64,000 nt of DNA from Streptomyces sp. S3(2020) (lineage in GTDB: Bacteria; Actinomycetota; Actinomycetes; Streptomycetales; Streptomycetaceae): NCBI RefSeq assembly GCF_013044505.1, contig NZ_JABERD010000004.1, positions 1 through 64,000 on the forward strand. Reading direction: 5' to 3'. Made by a program: the position numbers and the translations under genes. The notes below the pieces were generated by a model that was not told where the DNA came from, made no database searches, and saw nothing but the letters and a program-made list of their open reading frames with translations. Below, piece by piece: positions 24,152-32,778 of this stretch (positions are counted from its first letter, which is position 1; each line of letters starts with the position of its first letter).

Positions 24152-25351
24152 ATGAGTACGACGCTCGAACCCGAGGGGACCCACGAGGGTCTGCCCGCCT
24201 ACCACTTCGACAACCGGCTCGGCGGCCCGGTCCTCAGCCACCAGGAGCGCTGGGACACGATGGCCGGCGCCCACTCCGGTTTCCGCAGCACCATCGCCCG
24301 CGGCTACTGGGTGGTCACGGACGGCCCGGAGGTGCAGAAGGCACTTCAGGACTGGCGGACGTTCTCCAACAAGTCCGTGACGGCACTGGAACCCGACCCG
24401 AAGTTCCTCTGGATCCCCGAGATGCTGGACCCGCCCACCCACAGCGTGTGGCGACGCCTGCTCGGCCGGTACTTCTCCCCGGGCAGCGTCGCCGCCCGGG
24501 AGCCCGAGGTCCGGCAGGTCGCGGGGGAGATGATCGACGGGCTGAAGGGCCGTGAAGGCGCCGACGTGCTCGACGAGTTCGCACGCCGCTTCCCCACCCT
24601 GATCTTCATGCGGCTGATGGGCCTGCCGGAGGAGGACCTGCCCGTCTTCCTCGCGTGGACCCACGAGTTGCTGCACCTTTCCCATAGCGAGGACCCGGAC
24701 GGCGCCCGGCAGATGACCGCCATGCGCGAGGTGTCGGCCTACTTCGAGGAACAGATCGCCCTGCGCCGCAGGACGCCGCGCGACGACCTGCTCTCCCACG
24801 CCATGGCCTGGCGGATCGACGGCGAACCCATCGACGACCGGGACATGCACGCCTTCTGCGTCCTGATGTTCCAGGCCGGCTTCGACACCGTCCCGATCTC
24901 CATCGGCTGGGCGCTCTACCACTTCGCCACACACCCCGGGCAGCGGGCGGAGATCCTCGCCGACCCCTCCCTCATCCCCACCGGGGTCGAGGAGATCCTC
25001 CGCGTCTACTCGTTCGTCGTACCGGCACGCAAGGCGACCAAGGACGTAGAGATCGGCGGCTGCCCCGTCAAGGCCGGGGAGATGGTGATGCTCCCGCTGG
25101 CCGTCACCAACCGCGACCCCGGCAGGTACGACAGGCCGCTGGAGGTGGACCTGCACCGCGAGGCCACCAACCACATCGCCTTCGGCTCAGGACCGCACCG
25201 CTGTCTCGGCTCCCACCTGGCCCGGCTCGAACTCAACGTGGCGGTCGAGGAATGGCACCGGCGGATACCCGAGTACCGGATCACCCCGGGCCAGGAGCTG
25301 TGGCAGCACGGCAACATGTACGGCATCAAGTCGCTGCGTCTGGAGTGGTGA
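24152..25351 (+). CDS. Cytochrome P450 monooxygenase
   Basis: A 399-residue soluble bacterial P450. The heme thiolate is C351 in FGSGPHRCLGSH, the ExxR pair is E281/R284, and the I-helix oxygen-activation motif is AGFDT (242-246), which replaces the usual AGxET/AGHDT. MLDPPTHSVWRRLL and ATHPGQRAEI recall the camphor/terpene-oxidising P450s (CYP101, CYP108, CYP111) more than CYP105. ATG 24152 follows AAGGAG. Its place after the CoA transferase suggests hydroxylation of an isoprenoid or steroid carbon before or during CoA activation. A [3Fe-4S] ferredoxin at 47036 could supply electrons. No reductase is seen in the window. Confidence 0.85.
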   Translation: MSTTLEPEGTHEGLPAYHFDNRLGGPVLSHQERWDTMAGAHSGFRSTIARGYWVVTDGPEVQKALQDWRTFSNKSVTALEPDPKFLWIPEMLDPPTHSVWRRLLGRYFSPGSVAAREPEVRQVAGEMIDGLKGREGADVLDEFARRFPTLIFMRLMGLPEEDLPVFLAWTHELLHLSHSEDPDGARQMTAMREVSAYFEEQIALRRRTPRDDLLSHAMAWRIDGEPIDDRDMHAFCVLMFQAGFDTVPISIGWALYHFATHPGQRAEILADPSLIPTGVEEILRVYSFVVPARKATKDVEIGGCPVKAGEMVMLPLAVTNRDPGRYDRPLEVDLHREATNHIAFGSGPHRCLGSHLARLELNVAVEEWHRRIPEYRITPGQELWQHGNMYGIKSLRLEW

Positions 25352-25357
25352 CCGGTC

Positions 25358-25825
25358 ATGACCGCTCCCCTCGACGCGACGGATCTGTACCACACCGGGA
25401 TCGTGGTCCCGGACATCGAGATCTGGAAGTCCCGGATGACCGAGGTCGCGGGCCACCGGTGGACCGAGACCCTGTCCGCGCGATTGCCGGTCCGGCTGGC
25501 GGACGGCGACCGGACCCTGGACCTGCGCTACACGTACTCGCTGGACGCCCCGCACATCGAACTCGTGGAGGAGATCCCCGGCACACCGTGGACCGCGACC
25601 GCACACCTCGCGACCCACCACCTCGGCTACTTCTGCGACGACCTCACGACGACGTCGAAACGGCTGAGCGAGTCGGGCTTCGCCCTGGAGGCCTGCGCGC
25701 TGATCGACGGCGCCCCGTCGGTCTTCGCCTACCACCTCGCCCCGTCCGGCGTCCGGATCGAGATCGTGGACCGCGCGAGGATCCCCGACCTAGCCGCCTA
25801 TCTGAGGGCGAAGGCGTCGCCGTGA
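25358..25825 (+). CDS. VOC (glyoxalase-fold) protein
   Basis: A 155-residue single vicinal-oxygen-chelate protein. Candidate metal ligands in the order H/E/H/E are His in YHTGIVV (about 12), Glu in PHIELVEE (about 66-70), His in THHLGYF (about 86-87) and Glu in RIEIVDR (about 134). The family includes epimerases, isomerases and dioxygenases; methylmalonyl-CoA epimerase has this size. In an operon with an AMACR-type racemase, an isomerase or epimerase of a CoA intermediate is plausible but not shown. The stop overlaps the GTG of the ACAD that follows. Confidence 0.72.
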   Translation: MTAPLDATDLYHTGIVVPDIEIWKSRMTEVAGHRWTETLSARLPVRLADGDRTLDLRYTYSLDAPHIELVEEIPGTPWTATAHLATHHLGYFCDDLTTTSKRLSESGFALEACALIDGAPSVFAYHLAPSGVRIEIVDRARIPDLAAYLRAKASP

Positions 25826-26958
25826 CCGTGATGTTCACCGAGGAACACGAAGAACTCCGCGCCACCCTGCGCCGCTTCCTCTCGGACAAGGCGCCCAGCG
25901 AGGCGGTGCGCCGGTCGATGGAGTCCGAGGAGGGACACGACCCGCGCGTCTGGCGGCAGATGGCGGACCAACTCGGCCTGCACGGACTGGCGGTGCCACA
26001 GGAGTACGGCGGATTCGGCGGCGGCCCCGTCGAGTTGGGCATCGTCCTGGAGGAGCTGGGCCGGGCCCTGCTGCCCTCGCCGTACTTCGCCACCGTGGCC
26101 CTCGCCGCACAGGCCCTCGCGGTGTCCGGCGACGACACCGCGAAGGCCCGCTGGCTCCCGTCGATCGCCGACGGCACCCTGACCGGCACGCTCGCGCTCA
26201 CCGAGGAGAGCGGCTCCTGGGACGTCGGGGACGTGGCGACCGAAGCCGTCCGCGGCGACGCGGACTGGCGGGTGTCGGGCACGAAGATGTTCGTCGTCGA
26301 CGGTCACACCGCCGACCTGCTCCTCGTCGTGGCCCGCGCCGACACCGGACCCGCGCTGTTCGCCGTCGACGGCGGGGCGGCCGGCGTGACCCGCAGCCGC
26401 CTGGAGACGCTCGACCCCACACGACGACTGGCGCGCGTCGACCTCGACGGGGCTCCGGCGCTGCGCGTCGGCCCCGAGGACGCCGGAGCGTATCTGCGTA
26501 CGGTCCTCGACCTGGCGATCGTGGCGCTGGCGACGGAACAGGTCGGCGGGGCACAGGCCTGTCTGGACGCGGCCGTGGCGTACGCGAAGGCGCGGGTGCA
26601 GTTCGGCCGGCCCATCGGGTCGTTCCAGGCGGTCAAGCACAAGTGCGCCGACACTCTCCTGAAGGTCGAGGCCGCCCGGTCGGCGGCCCACCACGCGATG
26701 TCCGCGGCGCACGAGAGGGCGGGCGAACTGCCCGTGGCCGCCGCCCTCGCCGCCGCGTACTGCGCGGACGCCTTCACCCACGCGGCCAAGGAGAACATCC
26801 AGATCCACGGCGGCCTCGGCTGCACATGGGAGCACGACGCGCACCTCTACCTCAGGCGCGCGAAGTCGTCCGAGCAGCTCCTCGGGAGCCCGGCGACCCA
26901 CCGGGGACGGCTCGCCGACCTGGTCGGAATCTCCGCATCCACGGCGACGAAGGGCTGA
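25822..26958 (+). CDS. Acyl-CoA dehydrogenase lacking the usual C-terminal base
   Basis: A 378-residue ACAD of the same kind as the one at 5340. GLAVPQEYGGFGGG, ARVQFGRPIGSFQAVKHKCAD and IQIHGGLGCTWEHDAHLYLRRAK are clear. After that the sequence is SSEQLLGSPATHRGRL, without the GTNE-type glutamate. Such subunits are known in heteromeric steroid ACADs, so it may pair with another ACAD of the locus. GTG 25822 overlaps the VOC stop (GTGA); an alternative ATG at 25831 would shorten it by three residues. Confidence 0.8.
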   Translation: MTVMFTEEHEELRATLRRFLSDKAPSEAVRRSMESEEGHDPRVWRQMADQLGLHGLAVPQEYGGFGGGPVELGIVLEELGRALLPSPYFATVALAAQALAVSGDDTAKARWLPSIADGTLTGTLALTEESGSWDVGDVATEAVRGDADWRVSGTKMFVVDGHTADLLLVVARADTGPALFAVDGGAAGVTRSRLETLDPTRRLARVDLDGAPALRVGPEDAGAYLRTVLDLAIVALATEQVGGAQACLDAAVAYAKARVQFGRPIGSFQAVKHKCADTLLKVEAARSAAHHAMSAAHERAGELPVAAALAAAYCADAFTHAAKENIQIHGGLGCTWEHDAHLYLRRAKSSEQLLGSPATHRGRLADLVGISASTATKG

Positions 26959-26962
26959 GCAC

Positions 26963-28474
26963 GTGGGAATTCGCGACCGCCTGTCGCGGCTGCTCGCCGA
27001 AGCCGCCGCCGACGCCGAGGCGATCGAGCACGAGGGGGACTGGTGGACCTGGGGGCAGGTCCAGCGGACCGCCCGGCAGATCACCGAGGCGCTGGACGCG
27101 GCGGGCCTGAAGGCCGGCGCCCGCGTCGGCGTCGTCCTGGAGAACCGGCCGGAGCACGTGGCCGCGGTAGCCGCCGTGATCGCCTCCGGACGCTGCCTGG
27201 TGATGCTGAGCCCGCTGCAACCCGCGGCTCGGCTCGCGGCCGACATCGCCGCATGTGAGCTGCCCGTCGTCGTCTCCGGAGCCGAACCCCTGGCCCGCGA
27301 CGGTGTGGCGCGAGCGGCCACCGCGCACGGCGCGGCCCTGGAGCTGGGCGTCGACGGCACGCTGCGACCCGCGGGCGGCACGGCACCCGCAGCGGCCCCG
27401 GCCGACCCCGGCGTCGCTCTGGAGATGCTCACCTCCGGCACCACCGGCCCCCCCAAACGCGTCCACCTGAGCATCGGCCAGCTCGACCAGGCTCTCGTCT
27501 CCGGCGGCCAGAGCCCGAAGGCGGAGCGGCTGCTGTCACGGTCGGCGGCTCTCGTGGCCGCACCCCTCGTGCACATCGGCGGCCTGTGGCGGGCGCTCGC
27601 CTGTCTGGCCACCGGTCGCCGCATGCTCCTGATGCACAAGTTCGCCGTCGAACCGTGGGTGAGCGCCGTGGAACGGCATCGCCTGCGGGCGGCGAGCCTG
27701 GTGCCGGCGGCCATCCGCGCGGTGCTCGACGCGGGTGTGCCGAAGGAGCGGCTGGCGAGCCTCCAGGTCGTCACCTCCGGCACCGCGCCCTGCCCGGCCG
27801 AACTCGCCGACGCGTTCTTCCTGACGTACGGCATCCCGGTCCTGATGACGTACGGGGCCACGGAGTTCGCCGGAGCGGTCGTCGGCTGGACCCTGCCGTT
27901 GCACGAGCGCTGGTGGCGGCGCAAGGCCGGCAGCGCCGGGCGCGCCTTCGACGGCGTCGAGCTGCGGGTGACCGGCGAGGACGGCGCCGAACTGCCCGTC
28001 GGCAGGACCGGCCGGCTGGAGGTGCGCACCGAGCAGAGCACCCGGGGCGGCCGGGACTGGACACGCACCAGCGATCTCGCCCGCATCGACGCCGACCGGT
28101 TCGTCTGGATCGAGGGACGCGCGGACGACGCCATCATCCGCGGCGGCTTCAAGGTCCAGCCCGAAACGGTCAAGCGCGTCCTGGAGGCGCACCCGGACGT
28201 ACGGGAGGCGGCGGTCGCGGGACTGCCGGACACGAGGCTCGGCGAGGTGCCGGTCGCCGTGGTCGAGGCCGAACGGCGGCGGCCCGCCCCGGACCTCGCC
28301 GAACTGCTCGCCCTCTGCCGGGCCCGGCTCACCCCCTACGAGGTCCCGGCACACATCGTCGTCGTGGACGCACTGCCCCGGACCCCGTCGAGCAAGGTCA
28401 GCCGCGTGGAGCTGCTCGACCTCGTGCGCGCCCGGATCGCACAGCAGGACCGCGTGAAGGAGGACCAGCGATGA
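26963..28474 (+). CDS. Acyl-CoA synthetase (AMP-forming ligase)
   Basis: A 503-residue ANL-family ligase. P-loop motif LTSGTTGPPKR at about residue 155, A5 motif TYGATEFAG at about 295, WTRTSDLARID (A7) at about 362 and the C-terminal lysine loop PRTPSSKVSR at about 480. The A8 hinge is GRADDAIIRGGFKVQPE. It begins four bases after the ACAD and overlaps the MaoC gene at its end. It is the second of three CoA ligases in the window and the one tied to the ten-gene operon. Start GTG 26963 is preceded by a weak AGGGC. Confidence 0.83.
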   Translation: MGIRDRLSRLLAEAAADAEAIEHEGDWWTWGQVQRTARQITEALDAAGLKAGARVGVVLENRPEHVAAVAAVIASGRCLVMLSPLQPAARLAADIAACELPVVVSGAEPLARDGVARAATAHGAALELGVDGTLRPAGGTAPAAAPADPGVALEMLTSGTTGPPKRVHLSIGQLDQALVSGGQSPKAERLLSRSAALVAAPLVHIGGLWRALACLATGRRMLLMHKFAVEPWVSAVERHRLRAASLVPAAIRAVLDAGVPKERLASLQVVTSGTAPCPAELADAFFLTYGIPVLMTYGATEFAGAVVGWTLPLHERWWRRKAGSAGRAFDGVELRVTGEDGAELPVGRTGRLEVRTEQSTRGGRDWTRTSDLARIDADRFVWIEGRADDAIIRGGFKVQPETVKRVLEAHPDVREAAVAGLPDTRLGEVPVAVVEAERRRPAPDLAELLALCRARLTPYEVPAHIVVVDALPRTPSSKVSRVELLDLVRARIAQQDRVKEDQR

Positions 28475-29748
28475 CCAGGACACAGGAGAAGGGCGCCGGC
28501 ACGTTCGGCGTGCTGACCGACGAGGCCGTCGAGCGCTCCCGGCGCCGCCTCGGCATCCCCCAGCCCCAGCGCAACCCCCCGCACAACCACGAGGTGACCT
28601 GGGACGGCGTACGCCACTTCGCGTACGGCTACGGCGACGACAACCCCCTCTACTGCGACCCCGACCACGCGGCCGCCACCCGCTGGGGCTCGCTCGTCGC
28701 ACCGCCCACCTTCCTCTACACGATGGGCGAGGACGCCGCCCCGACACCGGACGCCGAGACCAAGGCGCTGCTCAGGGGCGACCCCTTCGCCGGACTCGGC
28801 TCGTACCAGGCGGTGATGGAGTTCGAGTGGTGGCGACCCCTGCGACTCGGCGACCGCTGCCGGGTGTTGCAGACCCAGGTGGGCGTCCACCTCAAACCCA
28901 GCAGCTTCGGCGGACGCACCGCCCACGTGGTCCGCGACTACCTCTACGCCAACGGGCGCGGTGAGATGCACGCCCTGCGCCGGGGCACCTGGATCAACGC
29001 CGAGCGGCACACCTCCCGGAAGCGGGCCAAGGAACAACTCGTCCAGGAACCCTACGAGCCCGGGCAGCTCGCCGAGATCGACGCGGCGTACGCGGCCGAG
29101 ACCAGACGCGGCGCCGAACCCCGCCACTGGGAGGACGTCGAGATCGGCGAGGAGCTCCAGCCCCGGGTCAAGGGACCGCTGACCACCACCGACGTGGTCG
29201 TCTGGCACCTCGGCTGGGGCATGCAGCTCACCCCGCCCGGGGCGTTCGGGATCGCCGCGAGGGTCCGGCGCAAGGCACCCGGCCTCTACCCGCCGAACCC
29301 GCTGAACGTCCCCGACACGGTGCAGCGCCTGCACTGGGAGCCCGAGCGGGCCCGGGAGTTGGGGCTCCCCAATCCCTACGACTACGGGGGCATGCGCGAG
29401 ACCTGGCTGTGCCATCTGCTGACCGACTGGATCGGCGACGACGGCTGGCTGTGGAAACTCCGCTGCGAACACCGCAGGTTCAACTACCTCGGCGACACCA
29501 CCTGGGTACGCGGCACGGTCGTCGACAAGCGACAGGTGGCCGGACGGGCCGAGGTGCACGTCGAGGTGCGCTGCGAGAACCAGCGGGGCGAGATCACCAC
29601 CCCCGGCACGGCCGTCGTCCTCCTGCCGACCCGCGACCGAGCCGTCGACCTGCCGGCCCCGCCGGCCGATGACCTGGACGGCATGGTCGCCCATGAACTC
29701 GCCCGGTTCGCCGTGACCGGCGATCAATCGCACGATTCGAGGAGGTAG
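28471..29748 (+). CDS. Double-hotdog MaoC/FAS1-like acyl-CoA (de)hydratase
   Basis: A 425-residue protein with two hotdog domains. The N-terminal one has FAYGYGDDNPLYCDPDHAA (about residues 50-68), the family hydratase motif GDxNP, but with Tyr where R-specific hydratases have the catalytic His. The C-terminal domain starts around residue 215 (HWEDVEIGEELQP) and includes TTTDVVVWHLGWG. This resembles the FAS1-like dehydratases and steroid hydratases such as ChsH1-ChsH2, where hotdog subunits hydrate an enoyl-CoA on a bulky substrate before the Ltp2 retro-aldol step. Its operon also ends in a DUF35-Ltp2-like protein, so the same chemistry is likely. ATG overlaps the ligase stop. Confidence 0.78.
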   Translation: MTRTQEKGAGTFGVLTDEAVERSRRRLGIPQPQRNPPHNHEVTWDGVRHFAYGYGDDNPLYCDPDHAAATRWGSLVAPPTFLYTMGEDAAPTPDAETKALLRGDPFAGLGSYQAVMEFEWWRPLRLGDRCRVLQTQVGVHLKPSSFGGRTAHVVRDYLYANGRGEMHALRRGTWINAERHTSRKRAKEQLVQEPYEPGQLAEIDAAYAAETRRGAEPRHWEDVEIGEELQPRVKGPLTTTDVVVWHLGWGMQLTPPGAFGIAARVRRKAPGLYPPNPLNVPDTVQRLHWEPERARELGLPNPYDYGGMRETWLCHLLTDWIGDDGWLWKLRCEHRRFNYLGDTTWVRGTVVDKRQVAGRAEVHVEVRCENQRGEITTPGTAVVLLPTRDRAVDLPAPPADDLDGMVAHELARFAVTGDQSHDSRR

Positions 29749-29750
29749 GC

Positions 29751-30515
29751 GTGTCGGACGAGGTGCTGGTGGAACGCCATGGCGCGATCCAGGTCATCAC
29801 GATCAACCGCCCGGAGAAGAAGAACGCCCTGGACGCCGGAGTGGCGGCCGGGGTGGCCGCCGCGGTGGACGAGCTCGACGAGTCGGACGAGTTGAGGGTC
29901 GGTGTCCTCACCGGGGCGGGCGGCACGTTCTCGGCGGGCATGGATCTCAAGGCATGGCTGCGCGGCGAGACACCCGGCATCGAGGGCCGCGGTCTGTGCG
30001 GGATCACCATGACCCCGCCGCGCAAGCCGCTGATCGCCGCGGTCGAGGGCTGGGCCCTGGCCGGCGGCTTCGAACTCCTGCTGGCCTGCGATCTCGTGGT
30101 CGCCTCGCGGACCGCACGGCTCGGCGTGCCGGAGGTGAGACGGTCGCTGGTCGCCCGCGCGGGCGCCGCGCTCCATCTGCCGCGCCGCATCCCGTACGCC
30201 ATCGCCCTGGAACTGCTCCTGACCGGCGAACCGATCGACGCGGAACGAGCCGCCGGGTACGGCCTCGTCAACCGGCTCACCGAGGAGGGCGGCGCCCTAG
30301 AAGAGGCACTGAAGCTCGCCGGGAGCATCGCCGGGAACGGCCCCCTCGCCGTCGCCGCGACCAAACGGATCGCCCGCTGCACCGCCGACTGGACGCTGGA
30401 GGAGGCGTGGGGGAGGCAGTTCGACATCGCCGAGCCCGTCTTCCGGTCGGAGGACGCCCGGGAAGGCGCCGCCGCGTTCGCCGAGAAGCGGGCCCCTGTC
30501 TGGAAGGGCCGCTGA
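29751..30515 (+). CDS. Enoyl-CoA hydratase
   Basis: A 254-residue crotonase. The oxyanion-hole segments are TFSAGMDLKA (about 59-68) and GWALAGGFELL, and both catalytic glutamates are present: E108 and E128 (GVPEVRRSL), 20 residues apart as in rat hydratase. GTG 29751 lies two bases after the MaoC stop with GGAGG upstream. It should hydrate a trans-2-enoyl-CoA in the side-chain operon. Compare the crotonase at 16887, which lacks both residues. Confidence 0.85.
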   Translation: MSDEVLVERHGAIQVITINRPEKKNALDAGVAAGVAAAVDELDESDELRVGVLTGAGGTFSAGMDLKAWLRGETPGIEGRGLCGITMTPPRKPLIAAVEGWALAGGFELLLACDLVVASRTARLGVPEVRRSLVARAGAALHLPRRIPYAIALELLLTGEPIDAERAAGYGLVNRLTEEGGALEEALKLAGSIAGNGPLAVAATKRIARCTADWTLEEAWGRQFDIAEPVFRSEDAREGAAAFAEKRAPVWKGR

Positions 30516-30517
30516 CC

Positions 30518-31624
30518 ATGACGACGGGACCGCTCGCCGGGGTCCGGGTGGTCGAGCTCGGCGGCCTCGGCCCCGGGCCGTTCGCCGGGATGCTGCTGGC
30601 CGACCTCGGCGCGGAGGTCGTCCGCGTGGACCGGCCCGAACGGGCCGGGGAGTCCGACGCGGGCGGCCCTGCGGACGTCCTCAACCGCGGCAAGCGGTCC
30701 GTCGTACTGGACCTGAAGGACCCGTCGGGAGCCGCCGCCCTGCTCGAACTCGTCGAGCGCGCCGACGTGTTGATCGAGGGCTTCCGTCCCTCGGTCACCG
30801 AACGCCTCGGCATCGGACCGCACGACTGCCTCGCCCGCAACCCCCGGCTGGTCTACGGCCGTATGACCGGCTGGGGCCAGGACGGACCCCTCTCGGCCAC
30901 GGCCGGACACGACCTCACCTACATCGCGCTGACCGGTGCGCTCGGCGCCATCGGTGACGCGGACGGCCCGCCCCAGATCCCGCTCAATCTCGTCGGCGAC
31001 TTCGGGGGCGGCGGCTGCTACCTCGTCATCGGTGTCCTCGCCGCGCTGCACGTCACCGCACGCACCGGCCGGGGGCAGGTCGTGGACGCGGCCATCGTCG
31101 ACGGCACCGCCCACCTCCTCGCCAGTACCTTCGCCAAGCTCGGGCGGGGGGAGTGGAGCGACGAGCGCGGGGTCAACAGATTCGACGGCGGGTGGCCGTT
31201 CTACGCCGTGTACGGGACGAGCGACGGGCGGCATGTGGCCGTAGGGGCGCTGGAGCGCAAGTTCTACCGGCGGCTGGTCGAACTGCTCGACCTGGGTGTG
31301 GACCCGGAGAGACAGCACGACCGGTCGGCCTGGCCGGAGTTGCGGGCACTGCTGGCGAAGCGGTTCGCGCAGCGGACACGGGACGAGTGGGCCGCGCTCT
31401 TCGAGGGGACCGATGCCTGCGTGGCGCCCGTCCTCAGTCTCACCGAGGCCGCCCGGCACCCCCATCTGGCCGCCCGCGCAAGCCTGTTCACCCGCGACGG
31501 AGTGGTCCAGCCGGCCCCCGCGCCCCGCTTCTCGGCGACCCCGGCCGCCGTCGGCCCCGTGGCACCGGCCGTCGGTGCCGACACCCGGGCGGTGTTCCAG
31601 GACTGGGGCATCCCGACAACCTAG
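30518..31624 (+). CDS. Alpha-methylacyl-CoA racemase (AMACR/MCR-like)
   Basis: A 368-residue family III CoA-transferase-fold protein that looks like the racemase branch. The catalytic positions known from Mycobacterium MCR (His126, Asp156, Glu241) are found as H131 in GHDLTYIALTG, D161 in NLVGDFGGGG and E246 in GALERKFY. AMACR epimerises 2-methylacyl-CoAs so that stereospecific ACADs can act. Its presence indicates that the substrate has a methyl-branched chain, as in sterols, bile acids or isoprenoids. ATG 30518 lies two bases after the hydratase stop. Confidence 0.87.
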   Translation: MTTGPLAGVRVVELGGLGPGPFAGMLLADLGAEVVRVDRPERAGESDAGGPADVLNRGKRSVVLDLKDPSGAAALLELVERADVLIEGFRPSVTERLGIGPHDCLARNPRLVYGRMTGWGQDGPLSATAGHDLTYIALTGALGAIGDADGPPQIPLNLVGDFGGGGCYLVIGVLAALHVTARTGRGQVVDAAIVDGTAHLLASTFAKLGRGEWSDERGVNRFDGGWPFYAVYGTSDGRHVAVGALERKFYRRLVELLDLGVDPERQHDRSAWPELRALLAKRFAQRTRDEWAALFEGTDACVAPVLSLTEAARHPHLAARASLFTRDGVVQPAPAPRFSATPAAVGPVAPAVGADTRAVFQDWGIPTT

Positions 31625-31632
31625 GAGTTCCC

Positions 31633-32778
31633 ATGCCAGACGCCGTCATCGTCGACGCCGTACGCACCCCGATCGGCAGGCGCAACGGCACCCTCGCCCC
31701 GGTGCACGCGGCGGATCTGTCGGCCGAGGTGCTCAAGGCGCTCGTCGCACGCACCGGCATCGACCCCGGCACGGTCGACGACGTGGTCTGGGGCTGTGTC
31801 ACCCAGATCGGCGACCAGTCCAGCAACGTCGGCCGGTTCGCGGTGCTCGCCGCCGGCTGGCCCGAACACGTCCCGGCGGTCACCGTCAACCGGGCCTGCG
31901 GCTCCAGCCAGCAGGCGGTCGACCAGGCCGCGCACGCCGTGCTGTCGGGACAGTACGACATCGTCGTCGCGGGCGGCGTCGAGACCATGAGCCGGGTACC
32001 GCTCGGCTCGCACCGGACCACGGGACAGCCCTACGGTCCCGCCGCCATCGCCCGCTACGGCGGATCCGGGTTCAGCCAGGGCATCGGAGCCGAACTCATC
32101 GCCGAACGCTGGGGTTTCACCCGCGCCCGCCTCGACGAGTTCGCCGCCGGGTCGCACGCGAAGGCCGCCGCGGCGATCGACGCGGGCGTCTTCGACGACC
32201 ACACCGTGCCGATCGAGGTGGACGGCACCAAGTTCACGGTGGACGAGGGGCTGCGGCGCGGAACGTCGGTCGAGACGCTGGCCGGCCTCAGGCCGTCCTT
32301 CAAGGAGGACGGTGTGATACACGCCGGGAACTCCTCGCAGATCTCCGACGGGGCGGCCGCGCTGCTCATCACCACCCCGCAGCGGGCCCGCGAACTGGGC
32401 CTCACTCCCATCGCCCGCTACCACTCGGGGGCGGTCAGCGGCGCGGACCCGATCACGATGCTCCTCGGACCGATCCCCGCGACCGAGAAGGTGCTGCGGC
32501 GCTCCGGGGTGTCCCTGGAGGACATCGGTGTGTACGAGGTCAACGAGGCCTTCGCCCCGGTCCCGTTGGCCTGGCTGGCCGAGACCGGCGCCGACCCGGA
32601 GCGGCTCAACCCGCTCGGTGGGGCCATCGGGGTCGGCCACCCGCTCGGCGGTTCCGGAGCCATCCTGATGACCCGGATGCTCGCCCGGATGCGGAACGAG
32701 AACCTGCGCTACGGCCTCCAGACCATGTGCGAGGGCGGCGGCACCGCCAACGCCACGATCATCGAGCTGCTGCGATGA
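31633..32778 (+). CDS. Thiolase (acetyl-CoA acetyltransferase type)
   Basis: A 381-residue degradative thiolase with the classical residues C89 (NRACGSS), H336 (GVGHPLGGSG) and C366 (TMCEGGG). NEAFAPVPLAW precedes the histidine. It starts eight bases after the racemase with GGAG upstream, and its stop overlaps the ATG of the DUF35-thiolase-fold fusion. It is closer to the housekeeping thiolase pattern than the enzyme at 6561. Likely role: release of acetyl- or propionyl-CoA from the side chain. Confidence 0.87.
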   Translation: MPDAVIVDAVRTPIGRRNGTLAPVHAADLSAEVLKALVARTGIDPGTVDDVVWGCVTQIGDQSSNVGRFAVLAAGWPEHVPAVTVNRACGSSQQAVDQAAHAVLSGQYDIVVAGGVETMSRVPLGSHRTTGQPYGPAAIARYGGSGFSQGIGAELIAERWGFTRARLDEFAAGSHAKAAAAIDAGVFDDHTVPIEVDGTKFTVDEGLRRGTSVETLAGLRPSFKEDGVIHAGNSSQISDGAAALLITTPQRARELGLTPIARYHSGAVSGADPITMLLGPIPATEKVLRRSGVSLEDIGVYEVNEAFAPVPLAWLAETGADPERLNPLGGAIGVGHPLGGSGAILMTRMLARMRNENLRYGLQTMCEGGGTANATIIELLR

